From an uncultured Alphaproteobacteria bacterium (lineage in GTDB: Bacteria; Pseudomonadota; Alphaproteobacteria; RF32; CAG-239), in the NCBI GenBank assembly GCA_944392255.1, contig CALXVY010000017.1, forward strand, positions 1-35,140: a stretch of DNA of 35,140 nucleotides, read 5' to 3'. Position 1 is the first letter of the stretch. Each line of letters starts with the position of its first letter. This document shows positions 24,052 to 32,730 of this stretch, in pieces. The translations under genes were made by a program, and so were the position numbers. The notes beneath the pieces are model-generated. The model saw only the letters and a program-made list of their open reading frames with translations. It did no database searches and had not been told where the DNA came from.

Positions 24052-25433
24052 TGTATTATAGTTTTTTTGAAATATTTTCGATTGGTATCGGCCCTTCAAG
24101 TTCACATACGGTCGGACCGATGCGTGCGGCCAAAAGATATATTAAAAATTTACGTGCAGTCGGAAAGTTTAATGATTTGGCAAAAATAGAAACAACATTA
24201 TATGGTTCCTTAGCCTTAACCGGTGTTGGACATGGAACAATCAAAGCAATCTGCTACGGATTGATGGGGCTTGAAGCCGATGAAATTAATCCCGAACATG
24301 CTTATATGCTGGCAATTGAACGAGATAAAACGTTGCAAGCAGACCATGAAAAAGTGATTCCTTTTGATATGGACAAAGACATCATTTTCAAAAAAGATAT
24401 CTTTTTGCCCGAACATTCCAACGGGATGACTTTTAAATCTTTTGATGCCAATGATAATTTGCTTCTTGAAGAAACCTATTTTTCGGTTGGCGGAGGAACA
24501 ATTGCCCGTAAAGATGAAATATCCAAACGCATTGAACGTGAGCCTTATAATGTACCATATAATTTTGATTCTTGCGCAGAATTAATTGAACTTTGTCAAA
24601 AAAATAATATGAGTATTGCTGAATTGGTTATGGCTAACGAATGCGCACTTCGCCCCAAAGAAGAAGTTGTTAATGGTATTCATAAAATCTATAGCATTAT
24701 GCAAAATTCCATTGACAGAGGCATGAAAACAAGCGGCATTCTCCCTGGAGGATTAAACATACCGCGCCGAGCACATGACATTTATTTGCGCTTGGAAGAA
24801 AAATTCCGCAACAATGACTATGACCCGCTATTGATGATAGATTGGATTAATTTGTGGGGATTTGCTGTCGCCGAAGAAAATGCCAGTGGTGGGCAGATTG
24901 TTACAGCCCCGACTATGGGATCAGCCGGAGTTATGCCATCAGTTTTGCGATATTATGAACGCTTTGCCGCCAATAAATCTAAGTTTAGTGTTGAAGAAGG
25001 ATTGCAAAACTTTATGCTGACAGCATCAGCCATTTGTAGTTTATATCGTAGTAATGCTTCCATTTCAGGGGCAGAAGTCGGCTGTCAAGGTGAAGTAGGC
25101 GTGGCTTGCTCTATGGCTGCTGCAGGATTGGCTGCAGCGATGGGAGGAACACCAAAACAAATAGAAAATGCCGCTGAAATTGCCATGGAACATAATTTAG
25201 GTTTGACATGTGATCCATTGTCCGGTTTGGTTCAGGTTCCCTGTATTGAGCGCAATGCTATGGGTGCGGTTAAGGCTGTTAATTCGGCACGTATAGCCAT
25301 GAAAGGTGATGGTCATCACTTGGTATCACTGGATAGTGTTATTAAAACCATGTTTGATACCGGACGTGATATGAATAATAAATATAAAGAAACCTCATTG
25401 GGTGGTTTGGCAGTAAATGTTGCCAATTGCTAA
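24051..25433 (+). CDS. sdaA: L-serine dehydratase, single-chain iron-sulfur type
   Basis: A 460-aa enzyme that converts L-serine to pyruvate and ammonia using a [4Fe-4S] cluster. The N-terminal [16 protein letters not shown] block is diagnostic. The cluster Cys are in the expected places: Cys345 in EVGCQGEVG, Cys387 in LTCDPLSG, Cys398 in VPCIERN. The catalytic Cys near the C-terminus is probably in the final VANC. The start overlaps the upstream stop as TAATG. An intrinsic terminator follows 8 nt after the stop, so it ends the three-gene operon. Confidence 0.95.
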   Translation: MYYSFFEIFSIGIGPSSSHTVGPMRAAKRYIKNLRAVGKFNDLAKIETTLYGSLALTGVGHGTIKAICYGLMGLEADEINPEHAYMLAIERDKTLQADHEKVIPFDMDKDIIFKKDIFLPEHSNGMTFKSFDANDNLLLEETYFSVGGGTIARKDEISKRIEREPYNVPYNFDSCAELIELCQKNNMSIAELVMANECALRPKEEVVNGIHKIYSIMQNSIDRGMKTSGILPGGLNIPRRAHDIYLRLEEKFRNNDYDPLLMIDWINLWGFAVAEENASGGQIVTAPTMGSAGVMPSVLRYYERFAANKSKFSVEEGLQNFMLTASAICSLYRSNASISGAEVGCQGEVGVACSMAAAGLAAAMGGTPKQIENAAEIAMEHNLGLTCDPLSGLVQVPCIERNAMGAVKAVNSARIAMKGDGHHLVSLDSVIKTMFDTGRDMNNKYKETSLGGLAVNVANC

Positions 25434-25440
25434 ATAGCAA

Positions 25441-25472
25441 AAAGCCTGAGTTCAAAGACTTAGGCTTTTTTT
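25441..25472 (+). terminator. Intrinsic terminator after sdaA
   Basis: AAAGCCTGAGT (25441-25451) pairs with ACTTAGGCTTT (25458-25468), with one G-U pair, then T residues. Confidence 0.92.
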
Positions 25473-25554
25473 GTGCGCAAGACTACGGTTTTGCTTGCTA
25501 AAAGGCAAAAATTATAAGACTATTGGCATATCAATAACAAATAAGAGGAACAAA

Positions 25555-25923
25555 ATGTTTAAAAAACTTTTGAGCGGAGAGTTTGGTTTAGGCGAAACTT
25601 TTTGGAAGTTTGGAATATTTGGAGTTTTGGTCGTTCATTTCTTTGTCCGTATTTTTGAGTTTTTGTTACAAAAACAAATCGGCAATTTAAGAATTGTTGA
25701 TTATTATTTGCACTATTTTAATCCGATTAAATTTAACAGTTGGGCAATATTTTTTACCTTATGCTATATAGGATCCGTCATCTTTTTCTTATATTTCAGT
25801 ATTTGCGTTTGGTTAGGAACTTTACGCAGTTCAGCTAATTTTGAGCGTAGCAATATATTAAAGTTTTTATCAAAATTACTCATGGCTGCATTTTTAGCTA
25901 TTAATATTTGGTCAATTTTATAA
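25555..25923 (+). CDS. Small integral membrane protein, unknown function
   Basis: A 122-aa protein starting at 25555, where AGAGGAAC precedes the ATG; an open upstream extension to 25471 lacks such a site and overlaps the sdaA terminator. At least three hydrophobic segments are visible: FWKFGIFGVLVVHFFVRIF (about 16-34), WAIFFTLCYIGSVIFFLYF (about 63-82) and LLMAAFLAINIWSIL at the C-terminus. No motif is recognised. A small lipoprotein gene follows 16 nt later. Confidence 0.72.
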   Translation: MFKKLLSGEFGLGETFWKFGIFGVLVVHFFVRIFEFLLQKQIGNLRIVDYYLHYFNPIKFNSWAIFFTLCYIGSVIFFLYFSICVWLGTLRSSANFERSNILKFLSKLLMAAFLAINIWSIL

Positions 25924-25939
25924 CTACCGGAAAACAAAA

Positions 25940-26089
25940 ATGAAAAAGATAGTTTGTATTTTATTGGTATTGATAATAAGTGCATGTACAATCGGGGAGC
26001 TGAAGCCGGATCGCAAAAAGCTTTACGAAATGGGCAATGATATATGTGATACCAAACCGGAACGCTGCATCAACGGCATTCCATGGTAA
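25940..26089 (+). CDS. Small predicted lipoprotein, 49 aa
   Basis: The reading frame starts MKKIVCILLVLIISAC, a short signal peptide with lipobox ISAC and lipidated Cys16. The mature part is only about 34 residues and has two more Cys (NDICDTKPERC) that could form a disulfide; it ends NGIPW. It follows the membrane protein gene directly and ends just before a terminator. The ribosome site (GGAAAA) is modest. Function unknown. Confidence 0.7.
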   Translation: MKKIVCILLVLIISACTIGELKPDRKKLYEMGNDICDTKPERCINGIPW

Positions 26090-26096
26090 TAAAAAA

Positions 26097-26121
26097 AAGC
26101 TCCAGAAACGGAGCTTTTTTT
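26097..26121. terminator. Bidirectional terminator between convergent genes
   Basis: AAGCTCC (26097-26103) pairs with GGAGCTT (26110-26116), with an A run on the left and a T run on the right. It serves the lipoprotein gene (+) and the DEAD-box-like gene (-). Confidence 0.9.
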
Positions 26122-26140
26122 ATTTTTTGAATATGGCCAC

Positions 26141-27040
26141 TTAATACGGACTTGAAATTTTTGAATTATCCATGAAGCAAGAGCTACAATCTTTATCATC
26201 AGCCAAAATTCCTTTGTTTAATATAAATTCCGGCGTTTTACCATAAAATGAATTGAGCTTTTTTGCCAAATCAATAGCTTCTTTATCACGTTGCGGATTG
26301 GCCGAAGATAAACACTTAGCAGATTTTTTTGCTTCTGTTTTGGTTTTATTTTGAACTTTATTATCTTTTTTAGGCTCGCTAAGTTTTTTCTCAATAGATT
26401 TTTCTACGGGCTTATTTTGTTCAGCTTCCAATTCTTTTGTTTTATCAACTTTAATTTCTTCGGGAGCTTTGAGGATTTTTTCCAAAATAGATTGAGTTTC
26501 TTTGGAGCGGCGGTTTGTGTAAACAATATTCTGTTTATCTGCCGGTAAAATAGCTAAAACCTTTTCCAAATTTTCAAGTTGTTTATTTTTCTTAATCAGG
26601 TTTATATCATCAACAACCAAAATATTGGTTTTAGAAAAATCAAATTTACTATTTTCAATTAAATCCACGAGCAAATCAGGCGAGCCAATAACAACATTAG
26701 CCTCAGAGCTAATATCTTCGTCAGAGTCTTTTATTGTAGCTTCATTGATTTCATGATATTTGTTAAAAATAGACAATCTATCAGAAACCTGAACAGATTG
26801 TTCAGAATCCGGGGTTACAATCAAGATATTTTGCCCATTTTTATTACTGATAATATCAATCAAAGGAAAAACATAAGACATAGTTTTCCCACAACCGCTG
26901 GGGGCGATGGTAAATACATCTTTTCCGGCTAAAATGGAAGGAACAACATCGCATTGAACGGTTGTTGCTTCTTTAATTCCATATTCTTCAATAGCTTGAA
27001 CGGTTTTTTCACTTAATCCTAAATCACTAAAATTCATCAT
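26141..27040 (-). CDS. DEAD-box-like protein lacking the second helicase domain
   Basis: A 299-aa protein with only the first RecA-like domain of a DEAD-box helicase (residues 1-195). A Q-motif-like start (FSDLGLSEKTVQAIEEYG, then TTVQ), motif I APSGCGKT (46-53) and the IVTPDSEQ and GSPDLLVDL blocks are present. Motif II is DDIN (144-147) rather than DEAD, so ATP hydrolysis is doubtful. Instead of a helicase C-terminal domain there is a Lys/Glu-rich linker (about 200-250) and a short tail with a Cys pair (DCSSC). It cannot be a standard helicase; it may bind RNA or act as a regulator. Start at 27040 or the adjacent ATG at 27037. No frameshifted second half is visible downstream. Confidence 0.75.
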   Translation of the reverse strand: MMNFSDLGLSEKTVQAIEEYGIKEATTVQCDVVPSILAGKDVFTIAPSGCGKTMSYVFPLIDIISNKNGQNILIVTPDSEQSVQVSDRLSIFNKYHEINEATIKDSDEDISSEANVVIGSPDLLVDLIENSKFDFSKTNILVVDDINLIKKNKQLENLEKVLAILPADKQNIVYTNRRSKETQSILEKILKAPEEIKVDKTKELEAEQNKPVEKSIEKKLSEPKKDNKVQNKTKTEAKKSAKCLSSANPQRDKEAIDLAKKLNSFYGKTPEFILNKGILADDKDCSSCFMDNSKISSPY

Positions 27041-27071
27041 ATTTCTTCTAATTTTAAGGTTAAATTATTTA

Positions 27072-27100
27072 TTGCGAAGTATTATGTATTTTGTTAATAT
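27072..27100 (+). promoter_or_regulatory. Putative promoter of the isochorismatase-family gene
   Basis: TTGCGA (27072-27077), a 17-nt spacer and TAATAT (27095-27100) lie about 30 nt upstream of the ATG at 27132. Confidence 0.5.
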
Positions 27101-27131
27101 AGTCAATAACCTATTTAAAGAGGAGGGCGAA

Positions 27132-27677
27132 ATGTTGATGAACAAGAATGATTCCTTACTTTTAATTATAGACGTACAAGAACATTTGGCACCGGCGCAA
27201 GAAAGTCCGCGAGATGTAATTAATGGCTGTGCAGCTTTATTAGATATAGCAAAGAAACTCAATGTTCCGTTTATTGTCGCAGAACAAAATCATAATAGTT
27301 TTGGCCCCACAATGATAGACCTGCGAATTGTCTTAGGTGATGACGTAACTTATTATGAAAAAGATACATTTTCATGCTACAAAAATGATGAAATTCGCGA
27401 AAAAATAAAACAATCAGGAAAAAAACAAATTGTCATAGCCGGTTTGGAAACGCATTTATGTGTTTTGCAAACGGCATTGGATTTGCAAAAAGAAGGATAT
27501 GAAGTTTTTGTTGCCGCAGATGCCTGCTCTTCTCGCAATGCGATGCAAAGTGCTTTAGGTATACAACGTTTGTTGCACAACGGAGTAGATGTTGTGACCG
27601 TAGAGATGGCCATATTTGAATGGTTGGAAAATTCTCGCAGTTCAGAATTTAAGGAAGTTTGGGCGAAGAGGACATAA
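27132..27677 (+). CDS. Isochorismatase-family cysteine hydrolase
   Basis: A 181-aa hydrolase. ATG at 27132 is chosen because GAGGAGGG lies just upstream; the open frame extends further 5' without a ribosome site and through the promoter. The catalytic triad of the family is visible: Asp14 in IIDVQ, Lys77 in YYEKDTF, Cys110 in GLETHLCVLQTALDL. Members hydrolyse isochorismate, nicotinamide or other amides. The short form without extra domains resembles the YcaC/ribonuclease-like hydrolases of broad or unknown substrate. It is monocistronic, closed by a strong terminator. Confidence 0.85.
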   Translation: MLMNKNDSLLLIIDVQEHLAPAQESPRDVINGCAALLDIAKKLNVPFIVAEQNHNSFGPTMIDLRIVLGDDVTYYEKDTFSCYKNDEIREKIKQSGKKQIVIAGLETHLCVLQTALDLQKEGYEVFVAADACSSRNAMQSALGIQRLLHNGVDVVTVEMAIFEWLENSRSSEFKEVWAKRT

Positions 27678-27694
27678 AATTATTTTCAAGAAAA

Positions 27695-27732
27695 ATCCCC
27701 TTTGATAAATTTTTCAAAGGGGATTTTTTTTA
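27695..27732. terminator. Bidirectional terminator
   Basis: ATCCCCTTTGA (27695-27705) pairs perfectly with TCAAAGGGGAT (27714-27724). T8 follows on the right and an A run precedes on the left, so it serves both convergent genes. Confidence 0.93.
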
Positions 27733-28662
27733 TAAATCTTTTCCGGTTACTCGAACATAAGTCAAAAGTTCTTTCGCAACAGAGTATCTTTGTTTGTCTT
27801 TAACAGAGCCGATTCTGTTTAAGAAATCATTATGATATTTTTCTGGAATATTTAAGACCTGAAGTTGAGAAAACCAAAATCCCAACATTTTATCCATATC
27901 ACCTTTTAAGTATCCACCCACATCGTTCAAATTGTTTCTTTCTGCACCTGAAATAACTTTATGGATAATTTCGGTGCGATATTTAATTAAATCAGGGTCT
28001 TTAGAATGTTCAATGCGATAACTGTAAGCTCCAGGGATTAGTCCACGAGCTAAATAAAGAGGCGTATTAAACCCCTTTGTCTGATTAGAATTAATTCCTG
28101 GATGATCTTGTAAAAACGGCTGTAAGTCAATGATAAACATTCTATTATCAACGGCAGAATACAAAATATTTCCGGTATTGGTAAATAATCCGCCACCAAC
28201 GTCAATAGTATGCTTACGAGAAGAAAGAAAATGCAAATCATCATAAAGTTTATCAAAAGCATCATCAGGAAGATTTAAAATAGTTTCACTCAAAACCTTT
28301 GTGCGGATAAGAGCTTCTTCAGCATCAGGTTTGGGACGCCCACCTTTTTGCACTTCAATGGAAATTCCTGGGCAATATAAATTTATTGTTAACAAAGGCT
28401 GGTCCGGATTTTCCGGATTTTTCCAATAAGCCAACGTTTGAGCAAAATTACGTTCCCCGAAAATATTTTTTTGTTCAATCATCGGGGTTTCGTTGATAAT
28501 TTGCGCCAACTCATTAAGCGGCGGGCAATCCAAACTGACACGAGTTGTAAATTTCGGATTGGTATGAATTTTATAAACTTTTGCTTCAGCGCCTTGTCCA
28601 AGGGGTTGTTCGCTCATAGCAAAAAGAATTTCTTCTCTGCTTGGTAGAATGTGTTTAGTCAT
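27730..28662 (-). CDS. Protein-kinase-fold-like protein of unknown function
   Basis: A 310-aa soluble protein. ATG at 28662 is chosen because AAGGA lies 8 nt upstream; a TTG at 28689 is also in frame. Residues 21-31, LGQGAEAKVYK, look like the glycine-rich loop and following Val of a kinase fold. IDVGGGLFTNTGNILYS (153-169) and FIIDLQP (176-182) resemble the catalytic-loop Asn and metal-binding Asp strands of protein-kinase-like or aminoglycoside-phosphotransferase-like enzymes. A canonical HRD is not seen, so activity is uncertain. The C-terminal 100 residues are helical. I do not recognise a named family. It converges with the isochorismatase gene and shares its terminator. Confidence 0.6.
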   Translation of the reverse strand: MTKHILPSREEILFAMSEQPLGQGAEAKVYKIHTNPKFTTRVSLDCPPLNELAQIINETPMIEQKNIFGERNFAQTLAYWKNPENPDQPLLTINLYCPGISIEVQKGGRPKPDAEEALIRTKVLSETILNLPDDAFDKLYDDLHFLSSRKHTIDVGGGLFTNTGNILYSAVDNRMFIIDLQPFLQDHPGINSNQTKGFNTPLYLARGLIPGAYSYRIEHSKDPDLIKYRTEIIHKVISGAERNNLNDVGGYLKGDMDKMLGFWFSQLQVLNIPEKYHNDFLNRIGSVKDKQRYSVAKELLTYVRVTGKDL

Positions 28663-28749
28663 CGTAAATGTCCTTGAAAATTTCTTCAACTATATAGCCA
28701 AAAAAGAAAAAATCAAGGAAAAATTTGTCCATTTTGGAATCTTTTTTGC

Positions 28750-28782
28750 AAAAAAAAGAGTCGGTATTCAACCGGCTCTTTT
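28750..28782 (-). terminator. Terminator of the mannose-phosphate cupin gene
   Basis: AAGAGTCGG (28756-28764) pairs with CCGGCTCTT (28772-28780), with one U-G pair, and is followed on the minus strand by a U run. Confidence 0.85.
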
Positions 28783-28804
28783 AATAAGATACAAAAATTT
28801 ATGT

Positions 28805-29167
28805 TTAAGCGCGTCCGTAACTATCTTCAAAACGCACAATATCATTTTCATCCAAATTTTCACCGGTTTGAATTTCAATAAATTCCATATTTTCTTTAGT
28901 GTTATTTTGAATGCGATGTTTGGTCTCAGCCGGAATGTAAACGGCTTCATTAGCCTTTTTGATAAGTTTTTCTTCACCGAGCGTAACAACGGCTTCACCT
29001 TTAACAATAATCCAATGTTCGGCTCTGAAGTGGTGAAGTTGCAAAGATAAAATATTTCCCGGAGTAACGCAGATTCTTTTGACGCAAAAGCCGTCTCCGC
29101 TGTCCAAAACTTCCCAAGTTCCCCAAGGACGTGTATCTTTATCGCCTCTTTTATAGTTATTTGCCAT
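28805..29167 (-). CDS. Cupin domain of mannose-6-phosphate isomerase type
   Basis: A 120-aa stand-alone cupin like the C-terminal domain of bifunctional mannose-1-phosphate guanylyltransferase / mannose-6-phosphate isomerase. RPWGTWEVLD at the start, LSLQLHHFRAEHWIIVKGEAVVTLGEE (metal-site His and Glu), and VYIPAETKHRIQN are the characteristic blocks. It could isomerise fructose-6-P and mannose-6-P to feed GDP-mannose for envelope polysaccharide. AAGGAT lies before the ATG. The guanylyltransferase half is absent here. Confidence 0.88.
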   Translation of the reverse strand: MANNYKRGDKDTRPWGTWEVLDSGDGFCVKRICVTPGNILSLQLHHFRAEHWIIVKGEAVVTLGEEKLIKKANEAVYIPAETKHRIQNNTKENMEFIEIQTGENLDENDIVRFEDSYGRA

Positions 29168-29265
29168 ATTTTTTATCCTTTAATTTATAAAAATTAACTT
29201 GATGAAAGACAATATAAATAATATAAAGAAAAGCACAATAGAAAAAATTTTTGAGGTTGAAAACA

Positions 29266-31530
29266 ATGCAGTCTCCGGCAATAAACAAAGCAATGGAAAT
29301 TTTACAAAAACTCCGCACCGTGAGTGAGGGGCAAGATGCCATAGATGTAAAATTAAATAAAATTGTAAAAATGATTGCCGAACAAATGTCAGCAGATGCA
29401 GCCGCTTGTTACATTACCATTGGCGGCAATCGTTTGGTCTTGTTTGCCGCTCATCAAATGGCAGAAGATGCCTTAAATAAAGTTATTTTTCGTTTTGGGG
29501 AAGGGCTAACCGGAGAAGTGGCTCAGAACAGCCGCACCATAAGTGTTGCCGATGCGTGGAAACACCCAAAATTTGTACATAAACCTGAGTTAGGAGAAGA
29601 TGATTATAAATCTTATATAGGCGTACCGCTTATCAGATGGCATAGATCAATCGGGGTTTTAGCATTACAAAGCAAAGAAGTTCATGAATATACGGCTATG
29701 GATATCGAAATTTTAGAAACGGTAGCCATGGTTTTAAGTGAAATAGTTTCTTCAGACGAAATGTCGGAGTGGCGCAAAAACTTTGATAAAAATAATAATA
29801 TCAATGAAAGAGATAAGCTTAAAGGTGTAAGCTTAAGTAAAGGTTATGGCTTAGGCGTGGCTGTCGTCCACAGACGCAGACAGGTGGTTACAAAAATCTT
29901 TGCCGAAGATAAAGAAAAAGAATTACATCGTTTGGAAATAGCCTTTGGTCAAATGAATGCCGATTTGGATAAAAAATTGGCAGAAGCCAAACTCGGCATG
30001 GGAGAACATGTTGATATTTTAGATGCATATAGAATGTTTGCCAGTGACAAAGGTTGGTATAAAAAACTTTCCAATAACATACAAAGCGGCTTAACAGCAG
30101 AGGCTGCGGTTGAAAGAGCTTATGAAGATATGTGGAACCGTTTATCGGGAACCACAGATGTTTATTTGAAAGAACGATTGCATGATTTGCGTGATGTCTC
30201 AGATAGGTTGTCATCATATTTAAGTGGAGATTATGGCTCAATCAAAGGTGTCGATTCTGCCGATATAATTGTTGTTGCGCAAACTATGGGGCCGGCAGAT
30301 TTAATGGATTATGATTATACCAAGATTAGGGGTTTAATCATAGAAGACGGCACGCCGACAATGCATGTTGCAATTGTAGCTAAGGCTCTAAATATACCGG
30401 TTGTGGCTAAAATAAAAGGCATTTTCAGTGAAATCAAAACCGGAGAGCAGATAGCAGTTGATGGCATGGAAGGCTATGTTTACATTCGCCCATCAACATT
30501 GATACAGGAAAAATTTAAATCTAAAATCGCGGAGAGGCAAAAACTTCAAGCAAAGCTTGCTGAACTAAAGGAACTTCCAGCTCAAACCAAAGACGGCGTG
30601 AACATAAATTTATATTTGAATGTCGGCTTGGCTTTTGATTTGGATTATATAGAAAGTACAAATTGTGATGGAATTGGACTATATCGAACCGAAATTCCCT
30701 TTATGGCATCGGAAATGATGCCCGATGTAGATAGGCAAATTTCCTATTATCGAGAATTAATGGATAAATGCGGTGATAAAAAAGTTGTTTTCCGTAGCTT
30801 GGATGTAGGTTCAGATAAATTATTGCCATATTGGGGCAATGTCGGAGAAGAAAATCCGGCAATAGGTTGGCGTTCGATTCGCATAACCTTAGACAGAAGA
30901 GCTATATTAAGAAAACAGATTCGAGCATTTTTACGAGCTGCCGCCGGAAAAGAACTTAATGTAATGTTTCCGATGATAACCAACTTGTCTGAATTTGAAG
31001 AAGCCAAAGAAACGTTAATGTTGGAACTGGAAAAAGAAAAAAGAAAAAGTGATGCCGTTCCCTCAAAAGTAAATGTCGGATTAATGATAGAAGTACCGTC
31101 GGTAATTTTTCAGTTGGATTCTATTTTGGAACAAGCGGATTTTGTTTCAATCGGTACAAATGATTTAGCCCAATTTATTTTTGCTTGTGATCGAGGAAAT
31201 CCAAGGCTGACAGAACGTTATGATGTTTTATCATCACCATTTCTTTGTGTTATGAATGAAATTATAACCAAGGCCAATAAACATCATGTTTATTGCTCGG
31301 TTTGCGGAGAAATGGCGTCCAATCCGATAGAGGCAATGGCTTTAATTGGTTTAGGATATCGCAATTTATCCATGTCAGGATCAGCGTTTGGTAAAGTAAA
31401 GAGCATGGTGCGCAGTATTAATGTGGAAGAAGTGTCTGATTATGTGCATAATCTATTGAAATCAAACAAAAAAACATTGCGGCCACAATTAATTTCCTAT
31501 GCATATGACCATGGTATTGAAATCTATTAA
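29266..31530 (+). CDS. ptsP: Phosphoenolpyruvate-protein phosphotransferase PtsP (EI-Ntr)
   Basis: A 754-aa enzyme I of the nitrogen PTS, which takes phosphate from PEP and passes it to NPr. The start at 29266 has TGAGG 10 nt upstream; an in-frame TTG at 29251 precedes that site. An N-terminal GAF domain (about 10-160) senses small molecules (glutamine in studied homologues). The phosphohistidine is His367 in TPTMHVAIVA. The PEP-binding barrel has GLYRTEIPFM, GTNDLAQF and CGEMASNP (Cys about 680 as proton donor). The canonical TSH before the site is TMH here. The rodZ-like gene follows closely. Confidence 0.95.
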   Translation: MQSPAINKAMEILQKLRTVSEGQDAIDVKLNKIVKMIAEQMSADAAACYITIGGNRLVLFAAHQMAEDALNKVIFRFGEGLTGEVAQNSRTISVADAWKHPKFVHKPELGEDDYKSYIGVPLIRWHRSIGVLALQSKEVHEYTAMDIEILETVAMVLSEIVSSDEMSEWRKNFDKNNNINERDKLKGVSLSKGYGLGVAVVHRRRQVVTKIFAEDKEKELHRLEIAFGQMNADLDKKLAEAKLGMGEHVDILDAYRMFASDKGWYKKLSNNIQSGLTAEAAVERAYEDMWNRLSGTTDVYLKERLHDLRDVSDRLSSYLSGDYGSIKGVDSADIIVVAQTMGPADLMDYDYTKIRGLIIEDGTPTMHVAIVAKALNIPVVAKIKGIFSEIKTGEQIAVDGMEGYVYIRPSTLIQEKFKSKIAERQKLQAKLAELKELPAQTKDGVNINLYLNVGLAFDLDYIESTNCDGIGLYRTEIPFMASEMMPDVDRQISYYRELMDKCGDKKVVFRSLDVGSDKLLPYWGNVGEENPAIGWRSIRITLDRRAILRKQIRAFLRAAAGKELNVMFPMITNLSEFEEAKETLMLELEKEKRKSDAVPSKVNVGLMIEVPSVIFQLDSILEQADFVSIGTNDLAQFIFACDRGNPRLTERYDVLSSPFLCVMNEIITKANKHHVYCSVCGEMASNPIEAMALIGLGYRNLSMSGSAFGKVKSMVRSINVEEVSDYVHNLLKSNKKTLRPQLISYAYDHGIEIY

Positions 31531-31579
31531 AAAATGTGTAACAATCAAGCATCTAAAAAAATTCAAAGGGAAGAAGAAA

Positions 31580-32653
31580 GTGACAAAAGAAACCAAAAAA
31601 GTAAAAGAAGAAACTGTAGCAGAAACACTAGAAACTAAAGTTTCAACTGTTGAGGCAAAGCCTGCGAAAGAAGAAGTAAAAGCAGAGAAAAAAGAAGAAG
31701 GCAAAGTTGGTCTCTTGTTAAAAGAAATGCGCAACAAGCAAGGAAAAACTTTTGCAGAAGTCTCTCAAGATTTATGCATTCGCAGAAGCTATTTGGAGGC
31801 CATTGAAAATAGCGATTATAATAATATTCCCGAATATCCGTATGGAATAGGTTTTATTCGTTCTTATGCAGATTATTTGGGTTTGGATGGTAATAATATC
31901 GTTAAAATGTATAAAGAAGAAGCAGAAGCAGATTTTCGTAAAAATCATCCTTATTTTGTAATGGAGCCACAAGTAGAAGCAACTGTTCCCAACAGAAAAT
32001 ATTTACTGATAAGCCTTGTCGCTTTAATAGTTATTTATGGAATGTGGAGTGCTTATAATCAATTTTTAACTGCCCCGGCAGAAGATAACAACGAGCCGGA
32101 AAACGTTATTGTTGAAGATAGCAACATGAATTTTCCGCTGAAAGTGGAAGATTATAGCACCAATGTTGATAGCCAGTCGACAGAAGATATCGTAGATGTA
32201 GCTCAAAGCAACAATACGGAAGAAGCAATAAAAGTGGTCGATGTAACATCTTCTGATGAAAATACACAACAAGTTACAATGACCAATGAAAGTTTTGAGG
32301 AACCCAAAGCTGAAGAAAACGTTGCTTCAGAAGAAAAAAAAGTAGAAACACCGCAAGTTAAAGAAGATGTAAAACCGGCTGTAGAACCAGAAAAACCAAG
32401 CAAAAGCGGAATAACCTTAAACATATTGAAAGAAACATGGATTGAGGTTAAAAACGAAAAGACATTATATATCAGCAAAGTTTTGCAAGCCGGAGATAGT
32501 TATACTTTGCCAAAAGCCGAAAACTTAAAATTATCGGTAGGCAAAGCCGATGGTGTCGAAGTCATGTATAATGGTAAAAAGGTTTATGAAATTTCACCGA
32601 ACAAGAAAATGAATATTTCTGTAGATGAAATTATGAACAAAAAACAAGATTAG
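31580..32653 (+). CDS. RodZ-like HTH membrane protein
   Basis: A 357-aa bitopic protein. GTG at 31580 is preferred because AAGGGAAGAAG precedes it; in-frame ATGs from 31499 overlap ptsP and lack a ribosome site. After a Lys/Glu-rich N-terminus comes a helix-turn-helix of the RodZ type (LLLKEMRNKQGKTFAEVSQ, then RRSYLEAIEN, about 43-115), one membrane helix (about 142-162, YLLISLVALIVIYGMWSAY), an acidic periplasmic linker, and a C-terminal beta domain of DUF4115 type (LNILKETWIEVKNE). RodZ links MreB to the cell-wall machinery. Its place before ispG is common in Proteobacteria. Start uncertain. Confidence 0.82.
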   Translation: MTKETKKVKEETVAETLETKVSTVEAKPAKEEVKAEKKEEGKVGLLLKEMRNKQGKTFAEVSQDLCIRRSYLEAIENSDYNNIPEYPYGIGFIRSYADYLGLDGNNIVKMYKEEAEADFRKNHPYFVMEPQVEATVPNRKYLLISLVALIVIYGMWSAYNQFLTAPAEDNNEPENVIVEDSNMNFPLKVEDYSTNVDSQSTEDIVDVAQSNNTEEAIKVVDVTSSDENTQQVTMTNESFEEPKAEENVASEEKKVETPQVKEDVKPAVEPEKPSKSGITLNILKETWIEVKNEKTLYISKVLQAGDSYTLPKAENLKLSVGKADGVEVMYNGKKVYEISPNKKMNISVDEIMNKKQD

Positions 32654-32670
32654 CCATTAAGATATTGTAA

Positions 32671-32705
32671 GGAAAATAGCAGACATTTCTGCTATTTTCC
32701 TTTTA
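32671..32705 (+). terminator. Intrinsic terminator after the rodZ-like gene
   Basis: GGAAAATAGCAG (32671-32682) pairs perfectly with CTGCTATTTTCC (32689-32700), then TTTT. It separates the ptsP-rodZ unit from ispG. Confidence 0.9.
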
Positions 32706-32730
32706 CTGTACCAGAAAAAAGGATAGTAAA

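Noticed and set aside
28649-29050. 133-aa open frame on the plus strand
   Set aside because: It overlaps the cupin gene antisense, has no ribosome site and crosses a terminator; the minus-strand cupin has clear family motifs.
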